From assembly GCA_016870235.1 (NCBI GenBank), contig VGCB01000006.1, positions 1-17,149 on the forward strand: a DNA stretch of 17,149 nucleotides. Reading direction: 5' to 3'. A program made the position numbers and the translations under genes. Shown here piece by piece: positions 8,143 to 15,963 of the stretch; position 1 is the first letter of the stretch; every line of letters starts with the position of its first letter. A model generated the notes under the pieces. That model saw nothing but the letters and a program-made list of their open reading frames with translations. It was not told the DNA's origin and searched no databases. The DNA is from Actinomycetota bacterium (GTDB lineage: Bacteria > Actinomycetota > Thermoleophilia > Gaiellales > Gaiellaceae).

Positions 8143-8915
8143 TGGAGGAGCCTGCCCCCGTCAACGACCAGGGTGTGTCCCGTGACGTAGTCGCTCGCGG
8201 GCGCGAGCAGGAACAGGACCGGCCCGACCACGTCCTCGACCTCCGCGATCCGACCGAGCGGAATCCGTCCTGTCACCTCGCGCACGGCCTCGGGGTCGTC
8301 GTGGAATCCGGCGTACAGCCCTGTGCGGACGACGCCCGGCGCAACGGCGTTGACGGTGATGCCCGACGGCGCGAGCTCGGCGGCTGCCGCACGGGTGAGC
8401 TGGATCACGCCGCCTTTGCTCGTGTCGTACCCGATCTCCGGACGGGGGGACGCGATGATGCCCGCGAGCGACGCGAAGTTGACGATCTTGCCCGATCGAC
8501 GCGGCACCATCCGGCGGGCCGAGGCCTGGATCATCAGGAACGTGCCCTTGAGATTGACGTCCACGACCCGGTCCCAGTCCGTCTCCTCGTGCTCGAGCAG
8601 CGGCCTCGACACGGCGATGCCCGCCGCGTTGACCAGCAGATCGGGTCCACCGGCGGCGTCGGCCCACTCGTGCAGTCGCTCGACCTCCGCCGCGCGCGAT
8701 ACGTCCGTCACGACCGGCGACGACGTGCCGCCGCCCGAGGTGATGACGGCAGCGGTCTCCTCGATCGCGTCGGACGAGACGTCGGCGAGCAGCACGTGCG
8801 CTCCGGCTTCGGCGATCGCGATCGCCACGGCGCGGCCCATCCCCCGCCCGGCGCCGGTCACGATCGCGACTCTGCCTGCGAGCGCCGCACTCCCTGTCGG
8901 CAGCCCGGTCGTCAT
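8139..8915 (-). CDS. Short-chain dehydrogenase/reductase (classical SDR)
   Basis: NAD(P)H-dependent oxidoreductase, 258 residues. The ATG at 8915 overlaps the stop of the preceding amidohydrolase as ATGA. The frame stays open upstream to 9647, but that part is a shadow of the amidohydrolase. Motifs: TGAGRGMG (20-27), NAAG, Ser149 in NFASLAG, Tyr163 and Lys167 in YDTSK, and ending YVTGHTLVVDGG. An Asp after the second strand (LLADVSS) again hints at NAD(H). Similar proteins are often annotated as 3-oxoacyl-ACP reductase or glucose dehydrogenase, but the context is catabolic, not fatty-acid synthesis. Of the three SDRs in the operon, this one and its downstream neighbour have complete active sites. 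Confidence 0.93.
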   Translation of the reverse strand: MTTGLPTGSAALAGRVAIVTGAGRGMGRAVAIAIAEAGAHVLLADVSSDAIEETAAVITSGGGTSSPVVTDVSRAAEVERLHEWADAAGGPDLLVNAAGIAVSRPLLEHEETDWDRVVDVNLKGTFLMIQASARRMVPRRSGKIVNFASLAGIIASPRPEIGYDTSKGGVIQLTRAAAAELAPSGITVNAVAPGVVRTGLYAGFHDDPEAVREVTGRIPLGRIAEVEDVVGPVLFLLAPASDYVTGHTLVVDGGRLLH

Positions 8916-9751
8916 AGCCCGAACAGGCGCGCGGCGTTGCCGCCCATGACCTTCGCGAGAACGTCGTCGGGCAGGCCGAACGAGAGGTAGCGGTCGACAG
9001 TGGCCTGGAGCGGACAGAAGGGGTAGCCCGACGCGAACAGGAAGCGGTCCTGGAGGAACGTCCGCATCGCCAGGACGATGTCCGCCTCTCCGGGGAGCCC
9101 AGGGAAGTAGACGTCCGCTAGCAGCCAGATGTTCGACCTCCGGAAGGCGACCCCGAGCGCCTCCTGCACGAACGGCCAGCCGCCGTGGACGTTGACGAGC
9201 TGGACGCCGGGGTGGCGCCCGGCGACCCGATCGAACCGGGACGGGTCGCAGTAGGAGAGGTCGGGACCCGCCTCTCCGCCGCCCATCAGCAACACCGGTA
9301 GCCCTTCGCCGGCGCAGGCCTCGAGCAGGGTGTCCGCGCGTGGGTCGTCGACGTACGCGGGCTCGTCGGCGATGCCGGGCTCGAGGACGATGCCGCGGGC
9401 GCCGCGACGTCGCAGTTCCGCCACCTCGTCGGCGGCCCCGGGATCGTCGTAGGGGTTGAGCGCCGCGAGCGGGAAGAAGAGCTCGGGACGCGCGGCGCAG
9501 TCGGCGAGCACCGGCTCGTTCCCGCGGCCTCCCCACCAGCGGTTCGGGACCCGCGCAGGGATGCCTGCGCAGGCGATCCCCGCCGCCTCGAGCTCCGCCA
9601 GGAAGCCGTCGAGGCTCCGCTCCTCCATCGACCGGGTGGGCGACCATCCCCGGGCACGGACGTTCCCGAGCGTCCGCTCGAGGTTCACCCAGGTGCGATC
9701 CTGGAGGAAGGCCTCGATCGGGGGCCGTGCCCGTGCATCGACGATCCTCAC
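8912..9751 (-). CDS. Amidohydrolase-2 (ACMSD-like) family protein lacking the HxH motif
   Basis: 279 residues. The GTG at 9751 overlaps the stop of the upstream amidohydrolase as GTGA. A TIM-barrel amidohydrolase of the ACMSD/amidohydrolase-2 group is indicated by NVHGGWPF in mid-protein, the FASGYPFCPL strand near the C-terminus and the ending MGGNAARLFGL. Family members act as metal-dependent decarboxylases or hydrolases of aromatic-acid and ring-cleavage products. The N-terminus reads MRIVDARARPP, where metal-dependent members have DxHxH, so two metal ligands are absent; the Asp in the usual SDYP motif is replaced too (SGYP). It may be a metal-independent or structural partner of the larger amidohydrolase encoded just before it. 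The substrate is unknown. Confidence 0.85.
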   Translation of the reverse strand: MRIVDARARPPIEAFLQDRTWVNLERTLGNVRARGWSPTRSMEERSLDGFLAELEAAGIACAGIPARVPNRWWGGRGNEPVLADCAARPELFFPLAALNPYDDPGAADEVAELRRRGARGIVLEPGIADEPAYVDDPRADTLLEACAGEGLPVLLMGGGEAGPDLSYCDPSRFDRVAGRHPGVQLVNVHGGWPFVQEALGVAFRRSNIWLLADVYFPGLPGEADIVLAMRTFLQDRFLFASGYPFCPLQATVDRYLSFGLPDDVLAKVMGGNAARLFGL

Positions 9752-11004
9752 CGCGACATCTGCCGGGGCAACAGGTCAGGGTGCCGATCCTGGAGCTTGA
9801 CGTCGTCGAGACCGAAGAGCCGGGCCGCGTTCCCGCCCAGGACCTTCCGCTTCGCCTCCTCGCCGAGACAGGGCAGGTCGGCGATCGTGCTCGGCAGGTC
9901 GAAGTCCTGGTGCGGGTAGTCGGAGGAGTACATGAGGCGATTCTCCCCGTCGAAGAGCTCGAGCACCATCTGCATGTGCTCGGGGCGCTCGAAGTGCTCG
10001 ATCGGCTGCGACGTGTAGTGGAAGTCGCGGATGTAGTCGCTCGGCATCCTCGTCAGCAGCGGCGCCTCCGACGAGCGCATGCGGTACTCGTTGTCGAGAC
10101 GCCCCACCATGAAGGGGAGCCAGGCGACCCCGGCCTCCATGAAGACGAAGGGGATGTTGGGGAAGCGCTCGGGGATCCCGTTGTACACGAGGTTCGTCAT
10201 CTGCACCATCGCATAGAAGGGGAAGCCGAGGGCGTGCACGCCGAGGAAGCGGTTCATCTGCTCGAACGAGCGCTCGCCCCAGTTCGGCGCCGAGTGGAAG
10301 GCGAGCGGCAGCGAACGCTCCTCGAGCGCGGCGAACACCTTCATGAACCGGTTCTCGTGGATCGGCTGGTAGCGCACGCACGTGACGAGGAAGCCGAGGA
10401 CGCCTGGCGCATCGGCGAACTCCTCGATGAAGCCGGCGCTCGCGTCGGGGTCGGAGAGCGGCAGGTAGAGCATCGTCTTGATCGCGTCGCTCTCCGGCAG
10501 CACGTTCCGCACGAGCCAGCGGTTGTAGGCGCGGGCCAGCCCGACCTCCAGCTCCGGCTGCGGCGTCACGCCGAGCACGAGCATCGGCGTGGGGAAGAGG
10601 ATGGCGTAGTCGATCGCCATGTCGTCCATCGATCGCAGCAGCGACCACGCGACCGGGTGCATCCCGTCGGCGCCGGGTGGATGCTCGCTCTCCTCCACCT
10701 GCTCGCCGCGGATCCGGCCGGCGACGTTCCGATCGCCGAGGTTCCCCGGCACGATGCTGGTCTGGATCGCGGGCAACGAGTACCGCTCGAACACCCGCCG
10801 GATCGCCGGGTTGTCGATGTACCCGGCGATCTCCCGGTAGTGGCCGCTCTCGTAGTGGTGGCAGTCCATGTCGACGACCAGGGTGTCGTACAGGCCGCGC
10901 TCCTCGGCCTCCCGACGCGCGTTGGCGAGGAAGGAGCCGGGTGCGCGCCGTCCCTCGTACGTCACCGCGTGCCGGATCTCCTGGGACGTGCCCATCGTCT
11001 CCAT
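9748..11004 (-). CDS. Amidohydrolase-2 (ACMSD-like) family protein
   Basis: 418 residues, ATG 11004. The TGAGGAG just upstream holds both the stop of the small protein gene and the ribosome binding site; ATG 10995 (Met4) is also possible. Motifs of the ACMSD-type amidohydrolases: VDMDCHHYE (45-52, a DxDxH variant of HxH), FHSAPN in mid-protein, FMEAGVAWLPF, YSSDYPHQDFD with the metal-ligand Asp, and the ending LGGNAARLFGL. The family includes decarboxylases and hydrolases of aromatic catabolism such as gamma-resorcylate and 5-carboxyvanillate decarboxylases and the hydrolases/hydratases LigI and LigJ. With a LigB-type dioxygenase at the head of the operon, an aromatic or ring-cleavage substrate is reasonable. 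The exact reaction cannot be read from the sequence. Confidence 0.9.
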   Translation of the reverse strand: METMGTSQEIRHAVTYEGRRAPGSFLANARREAEERGLYDTLVVDMDCHHYESGHYREIAGYIDNPAIRRVFERYSLPAIQTSIVPGNLGDRNVAGRIRGEQVEESEHPPGADGMHPVAWSLLRSMDDMAIDYAILFPTPMLVLGVTPQPELEVGLARAYNRWLVRNVLPESDAIKTMLYLPLSDPDASAGFIEEFADAPGVLGFLVTCVRYQPIHENRFMKVFAALEERSLPLAFHSAPNWGERSFEQMNRFLGVHALGFPFYAMVQMTNLVYNGIPERFPNIPFVFMEAGVAWLPFMVGRLDNEYRMRSSEAPLLTRMPSDYIRDFHYTSQPIEHFERPEHMQMVLELFDGENRLMYSSDYPHQDFDLPSTIADLPCLGEEAKRKVLGGNAARLFGLDDVKLQDRHPDLLPRQMSR

Positions 11005-11013
11005 CGTCGCTCC

Positions 11014-11280
11014 TCAGAGGTTGAACATGTTGGCAAGCTCGAACGAGGACACCTCGGTGGCGCGGAGTAGGCCTCCGGCCGCCACGAGCGCCTCGGTGGC
11101 GGTGGTGCCCGCCTCCGCGGCGACGGGTGGCAGGGATGTCGCCCCGTCCTCCACCACGCGGCTTGCGTACCGACGCACTACGGCAGCGAAGAGCCGCTGG
11201 AGCGCGTCGTCCCCGATCTGCTCGCCGCCCGGACGGAGGCGGTCGGCGAGGCCGTCGGCGAGGCCATCGAGGTCGGTCAC
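11014..11280 (-). CDS. Small protein of unknown function, coupled to the Rieske gene
   Basis: 88 residues, not recognised as a characterised family. The GTG start at 11280 overlaps the TGA of the Rieske gene (GTGA) and its own TGA lies within the ribosome binding site of the amidohydrolase gene, so it is tightly embedded in the operon and very probably real. It is predicted to be all-helical and acidic at the N-terminus, with a short Arg-rich patch (VVRRYASR) near 34-41 and a C-terminal helix TEVSSFELANMFNL. There is no signal peptide, membrane segment, Cys pair or His cluster. Its position between a Rieske electron carrier and an amidohydrolase suggests an accessory subunit of one of them. 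Confidence 0.75.
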   Translation of the reverse strand: MTDLDGLADGLADRLRPGGEQIGDDALQRLFAAVVRRYASRVVEDGATSLPPVAAEAGTTATEALVAAGGLLRATEVSSFELANMFNL

Positions 11281-11651
11281 GCGATCACGAACACGTCGCC
11301 GTCACACTCCTCGACCGGGAAGCTCGTCAGCGCGATCCTCGGGTCGACGGAGCATCGCCCGGTTTCGAGGTCGTACTCCCAGCCGTGCCATGGGCAGACG
11401 AGATGCAGGTGGTCCTCGGAGAACTGCTCGCGGATCACCGTCTTGTCGGGAGCGAGGATCTGCTCGTACCGGCCGAGCACCTCGCCCGTGCAGACAGGGC
11501 CACCCTGATGTCGGCAACGGTTCTCGTAGGCGACGAGCCGTCCGCCGACGCGAAACACCCCGACCTGGGTTCCGTCGAAACTGACGAGGATCCCGTCTCG
11601 CTCCCGGATCTCCTCGGCACGACCGACTCGATAGCGCCTGCTAGCTCCCAT
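11277..11651 (-). CDS. Rieske [2Fe-2S] ferredoxin-like protein
   Basis: 124 residues, ATG 11651, overlapping the end of hyuB by 11 nt. The Rieske cluster ligands are clear: Cys46-x-His48 in NRCRHQGG and Cys86-xx-His89 in CPWHGWEYD. There are 37 residues between His48 and Cys86 instead of the common 15-17; the extra segment (about 55-83) is rich in charged residues. No oxygenase catalytic domain follows, so it is a stand-alone electron carrier or a small subunit. It could feed a ring-hydroxylating or demethylating oxygenase encoded elsewhere, since none is in the window. Its immediate partners are the 88-residue protein and HyuB. The Rieske assignment is firm; the redox partner is unknown. Confidence 0.93.
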   Translation of the reverse strand: MGASRRYRVGRAEEIRERDGILVSFDGTQVGVFRVGGRLVAYENRCRHQGGPVCTGEVLGRYEQILAPDKTVIREQFSEDHLHLVCPWHGWEYDLETGRCSVDPRIALTSFPVEECDGDVFVIA

Positions 11652-13311
11652 CGGCTCTCCCTTCGTCCGCCGGGCTCGCCGGCCATTCGCAGACGTAGCC
11701 GTCGGCGATGTCGGCCGCCACCAGCTCGGGCGGCCGCTCGTTCGGTGGACCGTAGCCCCCGCCGCCTCCGGTGAAGATCCGGACGCGTCCGCCGCGCGGC
11801 ATCCGCAGCGCGTTCACCTTCGTCACGGGGGTGATGGTGCCGTCGATCTCCACCTCGCCTGCCGTCGGCGCCCCCGGCGCGCCGCCGAACAGGCCCCAGG
11901 CCGGCATCGTCGACCGCTCGAGCCACAACGTGAGCTCCGTCTCCTCGCCGAGGAACTCGTACTCGCGAACGATGCCGAGCCCACCCCGGTGGTGCCCCGC
12001 GCCGCCGGAACCCTCTCGCAACCCGTAGCGGTGGACCCGGAGCGGGTACCGGGCCTCGATCACCTCGACGGGGTAGTTCTTGAGGTCGCCGGCACCGTAG
12101 TTGATGAGTCCGTTGGCCCCATCGCCCGACGCGTGTGCCCCCCAGCCGACTGCCGTCGCGTCGCCGGTCACGTACCGGCTGCCGTCCTCGCGGTACCCGG
12201 TGATGGTGACGTTCATCGGATCGGCGGGCTGTCCGGCGACCACGCCCGTCGGCAGGGCGGGAGCGAGAGCCTGGATCACGAGGTCGATCATCAGGCCGAG
12301 CGGCGGGTAGTAGTGGAGGGTGGCCCGGGGCGGTCGCGCGTTGAAGACGGTGTCCTCCGGAGCCACGACCCGCAGGTTGCGGAACGTCCCCGCGGTCACC
12401 GGGACATCGGGGTTGACCAGGCACTTGAAGGCCAGCCGGGCCCCGGCGACCGTCCCCGGCAGGGGGCTGTTGACCGAGTGCGGCGTCGGGCCGCTCGACC
12501 CGGTGAGGTCGACGGTCATCTCGTCGCCGCCAACGGTCACCGCAACCGCGACCCGGACGGGGTGCCCGCCCGGGCCGTCCGAGTCCATCGCCCCCTCGGC
12601 GCGGTAGACGCCGTCGGGGATCGCGGCCACGACAGCACGGTCGAGCTCCTCGCACTGCGCGAAGATCGACGCAGTCGCCTCCTCCATCACAGTGCTTCCG
12701 AACCGTTCGTACAGCGCCACGAGGCGCTGCTCGCCGGTTCGGCACGCGGTGATCTGGGCGTGCAGGTCGCCCCACACCGACCGGGGCAGGCGGCTGTTGC
12801 GGAGCAGGAGGTCGATCATCTCCTCCACGGGCTCCCCCCCGCGGTAGAGATGGGTCGGGCCCAGCCGATACCCCTCCTGGAAGATCTCCGTCGTGTCGAC
12901 CGGCCGGCCTGCGTCTTTCGCCCCGATGTCGAGCCAGTGTGCCTTCGTCGCCCCGAAGCCGATGAGCGCCCCCCCGAAGAAGATGGGCGAGAAGACGACG
13001 ACGTCGTTCAGGTGGCTGCCCACGAGGAACGGGTCGTTGACCGCGTACACGTCGCCCGGCCGGTACACCTCGGTTCCCCCGAAGTGCTCGGTCGTCGCGA
13101 CGATGCCCATCTCGAGGTTGCCGAGGAACATCGGCAGGCCGGGGGACTGGCCGAGCAGCCGCGCCTTCGCATCGAAGACCCCGACCGAGCAGTCCTTCAT
13201 CTCGTAGATGATCGGGGTGTAGGCCGAGCGTGCGAGATTGTTGTTCATCTGGCGCGCGATCGAGCCGAGCGCGTTCCGGATCACCTCGACGGTGACGGGG
13301 TCGACGCTCAT
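11641..13311 (-). CDS. hyuB: Hydantoinase/oxoprolinase subunit B
   Basis: 556 residues. The ATG at 13311 overlaps the hyuA stop as ATGA, and the N-terminus VDPVTVEVIRNAL is typical of HyuB. Conserved elements: PGDVYAVNDPFLVGSHLNDV near 92-111, the metal-site-like AHWLDIG, PGGHP, the Gly-rich GGAGHHRGGLGIVREYEF, and the C-terminal GGGGGYGPP. Paired with HyuA it forms the catalytic core of ATP-dependent hydantoinases, oxoprolinases and related acetone/acetophenone carboxylases. The length matches N-methylhydantoinase-type HyuB and is much shorter than the acetone carboxylase subunit. No small third (gamma) subunit of a carboxylase is visible, which favours ring hydrolysis of an amide or imide over carboxylation. 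Confidence 0.95.
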   Translation of the reverse strand: MSVDPVTVEVIRNALGSIARQMNNNLARSAYTPIIYEMKDCSVGVFDAKARLLGQSPGLPMFLGNLEMGIVATTEHFGGTEVYRPGDVYAVNDPFLVGSHLNDVVVFSPIFFGGALIGFGATKAHWLDIGAKDAGRPVDTTEIFQEGYRLGPTHLYRGGEPVEEMIDLLLRNSRLPRSVWGDLHAQITACRTGEQRLVALYERFGSTVMEEATASIFAQCEELDRAVVAAIPDGVYRAEGAMDSDGPGGHPVRVAVAVTVGGDEMTVDLTGSSGPTPHSVNSPLPGTVAGARLAFKCLVNPDVPVTAGTFRNLRVVAPEDTVFNARPPRATLHYYPPLGLMIDLVIQALAPALPTGVVAGQPADPMNVTITGYREDGSRYVTGDATAVGWGAHASGDGANGLINYGAGDLKNYPVEVIEARYPLRVHRYGLREGSGGAGHHRGGLGIVREYEFLGEETELTLWLERSTMPAWGLFGGAPGAPTAGEVEIDGTITPVTKVNALRMPRGGRVRIFTGGGGGYGPPNERPPELVAADIADGYVCEWPASPADEGRADGS

Positions 13312-15350
13312 GCGCCCTCCGTCCGCTCGAGCAGGAGGTGGCCGTGCGGCGACGCGGAGGCATGCCAGCCGGCCGGGAGCAGAGTCGTGCACCCGTCCTC
13401 GAGCACGATCGCGGGGCCGTGCACGGCGACGCCCAGGCCGATCTCGTCCCGGGCGAACACGCTGCAGGCCACGGCGGTGCCCGCGAACACCGTCTGCACC
13501 ACGCTGCGCGGCTCGGGCGCAGGCCGCTCGACGAGCGGCGCACGGGGCGGACGGGGGCGTCGTCCGATCGCGGCGAGCCGGAGGTTGACGATCTCGACCT
13601 GCTCGCCGGGGTTGTTGTGCCCGTACCGCTTCAGGTGCGCCTCGGCGAACGCGGGGGCCAGCGCGGCGACCGATTCATCGTTCAGAGGCTCCGCGATCGG
13701 CACCGTCAGCGTGTACTCCTGTCCCAGGTAGCGCAGGTCGGCGGAGGGCTCGAGCGCGACGTGCTCGGCGCCGACCCCCTCCGCGATCAGCAGTGCGGTC
13801 GCCTCGCTGCGCAGTGCGGCGAGGGCGGCAGCGAGGACGGACACGCCGATCGCGCCGATGCGCCCGAAGACAGCTCTCACGAGGTCGTGGCGGATGTCCG
13901 CATGGAGCATCCCCCAAGCCGAGAGCGCGCCCGGCTCCCGGGGCACGACGACGCGGCGGATGCCCAGCTCGGTCGCGAGGGAGACCGCGTGCAGCGGCCC
14001 CGCACCGCCGAACGCGAGGAGGCTGAACTCGCGCGGGTCGATGCCCCGCGCGACGGTCACCTCGCGGATCGCGTCGGCCATCATCGCGTCGGCGACGCCC
14101 ACGATCCCCTCGGCCAGCACGGGAACCGAGATCCCGAGCTCGCCGGCGACGAGGGCGAGAGCCCGCTCGCCGGCGGCGGCATCGATCGGCATCGTCCCGG
14201 CGAGCCGGGCATCCGGGGGGATGCGGCCCAGGATGACGTTCGCGTCGGTCACCGTCGGACGCTCGCCTCCCTTGCCGTAGCACGCCGGGCCCGGGTGCGA
14301 CCCGGCCGACTCCGGCCCGACGCGAAGCCCGCCCGTCTCGACGCGGGCGAGGCTGCCTCCACCCGCTCCGAGCGAGTGCATCCCCACGGAGGCGATCAGC
14401 ACTGGGTGGCCTTCGATCTCGATCTGGCTCTCGATCTCCGGCTCCCCGTCGACGACGAGCGACACGTCGAACGAGGTGCCGCCCATGTCGACGCAGACGA
14501 GGCGCGGCTCGTCGAGCTCGCGCCCGACCGCGACGCAGGCCATCGTCCCGCCGACGGGGCCCGAGAACAGCGTCTGCACCGCGCGGTCGACCGCGGTCCG
14601 CGCGGTTGTGACCCCGCCGTTCGATTGCATCACGTGCAAGGGCGTCGAGAGCCCGCCGGCGGTCAGACGTGCGTCGAGCCGACCGAGGTAGTCGGCGATC
14701 GTCGGCGCCACGTACGCCGAGACGAGCGTCGTGCTCCAGCGCTCGTACTCCCTCCACTCCGGCGCCACCTCGCTCGAGGTGACGACATGGAGGGCGGGAG
14801 CGATCTCGCGGACGAGCGACGCGACACGTCGCTCGTGCCCGGGATCGAGGTAGGCGTTCAGCAGGCACACTGCGACCGCGTCGTACCGGTCGGCGAGCGC
14901 CGCGGCGAGCAGGCGTACCTCACCCTCGTCGAGCGGCACGAGCGCCGTGCCGTCCGCGGCGCGACGCTCGGCGATCTCGTAGATGTCGCGGCGGCGGAGC
15001 AGCATCTCCGGACGGCGCCAGCGGATGTCGTACATGGCCGGCCGGTTGGCCCGGCGGATCTCGTACACGTCCCTGAACCCCTGTGTGACGATCATCGCCA
15101 GGCGTGCACCGCGTCGCTCCAGCAGCGCGTTCAGCGCAGCGGTCGTGCCGTGCACGAAATCCTCGATCTCGCCGAGCTCGACCCCGAGCCTGGCCACCGC
15201 GGCGACGACGCTCTCGTCCTGACGGCCGGGAATCGACGGCGCCTTGGCGCTCCAGACACGGCCGTCGAGGCCTGCGCACACCGCGTCCGTGAACGTGCCG
15301 CCGATGTCGACGGCGATGCGGTAGCCGCGACCGGCGAGCGGCGCGCTCAC
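13308..15350 (-). CDS. hyuA: Hydantoinase/oxoprolinase subunit A, ATP-dependent
   Basis: 680 residues. The GTG at 15350 overlaps the stop of the aldolase gene (GTGA). The frame is open far upstream to 16256, but that part covers other genes. HyuA is the ATP-binding actin-fold subunit that activates the substrate for HyuB. Motifs: the first phosphate loop DIGGTFTD (15-22), HGTTAALNALLERRGAR, the second phosphate loop DMGGTSFD (288-295), GSHPGPACYGKGG, the third Gly-rich motif AFGGAGP (from 446), and a HyuA-type C-terminal domain ending with EDGCTTLLPAGW. It pairs with the HyuB gene immediately after it. The sequence does not tell hydantoin, N-methylhydantoin, oxoproline or another cyclic amide apart. 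Confidence 0.95.
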   Translation of the reverse strand: MSAPLAGRGYRIAVDIGGTFTDAVCAGLDGRVWSAKAPSIPGRQDESVVAAVARLGVELGEIEDFVHGTTAALNALLERRGARLAMIVTQGFRDVYEIRRANRPAMYDIRWRRPEMLLRRRDIYEIAERRAADGTALVPLDEGEVRLLAAALADRYDAVAVCLLNAYLDPGHERRVASLVREIAPALHVVTSSEVAPEWREYERWSTTLVSAYVAPTIADYLGRLDARLTAGGLSTPLHVMQSNGGVTTARTAVDRAVQTLFSGPVGGTMACVAVGRELDEPRLVCVDMGGTSFDVSLVVDGEPEIESQIEIEGHPVLIASVGMHSLGAGGGSLARVETGGLRVGPESAGSHPGPACYGKGGERPTVTDANVILGRIPPDARLAGTMPIDAAAGERALALVAGELGISVPVLAEGIVGVADAMMADAIREVTVARGIDPREFSLLAFGGAGPLHAVSLATELGIRRVVVPREPGALSAWGMLHADIRHDLVRAVFGRIGAIGVSVLAAALAALRSEATALLIAEGVGAEHVALEPSADLRYLGQEYTLTVPIAEPLNDESVAALAPAFAEAHLKRYGHNNPGEQVEIVNLRLAAIGRRPRPPRAPLVERPAPEPRSVVQTVFAGTAVACSVFARDEIGLGVAVHGPAIVLEDGCTTLLPAGWHASASPHGHLLLERTEGA

Positions 15351-15963
15351 TTGACTGCCTCGGGCCGGAGGCTCATCAGGTCGAGCGTCAGGTCGCCCGC
15401 CTCGAGCCGGCCGCGCAGCCCCTCCTCCTTGCGGAAGCTGCTCTCCGAGGCGGCAAGGGTCGCCTCGACCGTGGTTGCAGGAACGACGACGACAGCGTCG
15501 GCGTCGAGGACGACCACGTCTCCGTCGGCGATCTCGACGCCGCCCACCGTCACCGGGCAGCCGAGCGCGCCGGGGTCGCACGTCTCCGCGCCCCGGGCGT
15601 GCACCCACCGCGCCCACACGGCGAGGCCCATCGCCGCGATCTCGTCGCGGTCCTGCACTGCCGCGTCGACGAGAAGTGCCGCTGCGCCGCGCACCTTCGC
15701 CTGCGGGGCGAGGAGATCGCCGGCGAGGGCGGTCGGGCGGGTCTCCGGCATCGCCAGCACCACGCCGTCGCCCGGCTGCACGAGCTCCATCACCCGATGG
15801 ACGGCCAGGTTGTCGCCCTGGCCGCAGAGGGCGGTCCGGGCTCGGCCGGCGACGCAGTGGTCTTCGGTGACGGCGATGAGCTCCGGCCTGAGGAGGCCGG
15901 TACGCACCGACGCCTCGTAGACCGTGGCGACGGGAGCTCCGCCAGCCGCTCGACGGCGCGCAT
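15347..15963 (-). pseudogene. RraA/LigK-like aldolase with a 1-nt frameshift
   Basis: Two frames together give one RraA-family protein. From ATG 15963 the reading is MRAVERLAELP; after one missing base near 15930-15933 the match continues in the other frame as VATVYEASVRTGLLRPEL and runs to the stop at 15347. The span is 617 nt; adding one base gives 205 residues, a normal length. Recognisable parts are GQGDNLAVHR, VQPGDGVVLAM, the LLVDAAVQD loop and the ending GDVVVLDADAVVVVPATTVE. Related enzymes are the class II aldolases LigK/GalC, which cleave 4-carboxy-4-hydroxy-2-oxoadipate. In these the loop usually reads GxxRD; here the Arg is Gln. A GTG at 15907 could express a form of 186 residues lacking the first helix. 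A sequencing or assembly error is possible. Confidence 0.75.

Noticed and set aside
9727..11070. 447-codon open frame on the plus strand opposite the large amidohydrolase
   Set aside because: His/Glu/Val-rich mirror product without domains; the minus strand carries clear amidohydrolase motifs and coupled start and stop codons.
13338..15920. 860-codon open frame on the plus strand opposite hyuA
   Set aside because: Mirror frame of hyuA in GC-rich DNA; its product has no recognisable motif.
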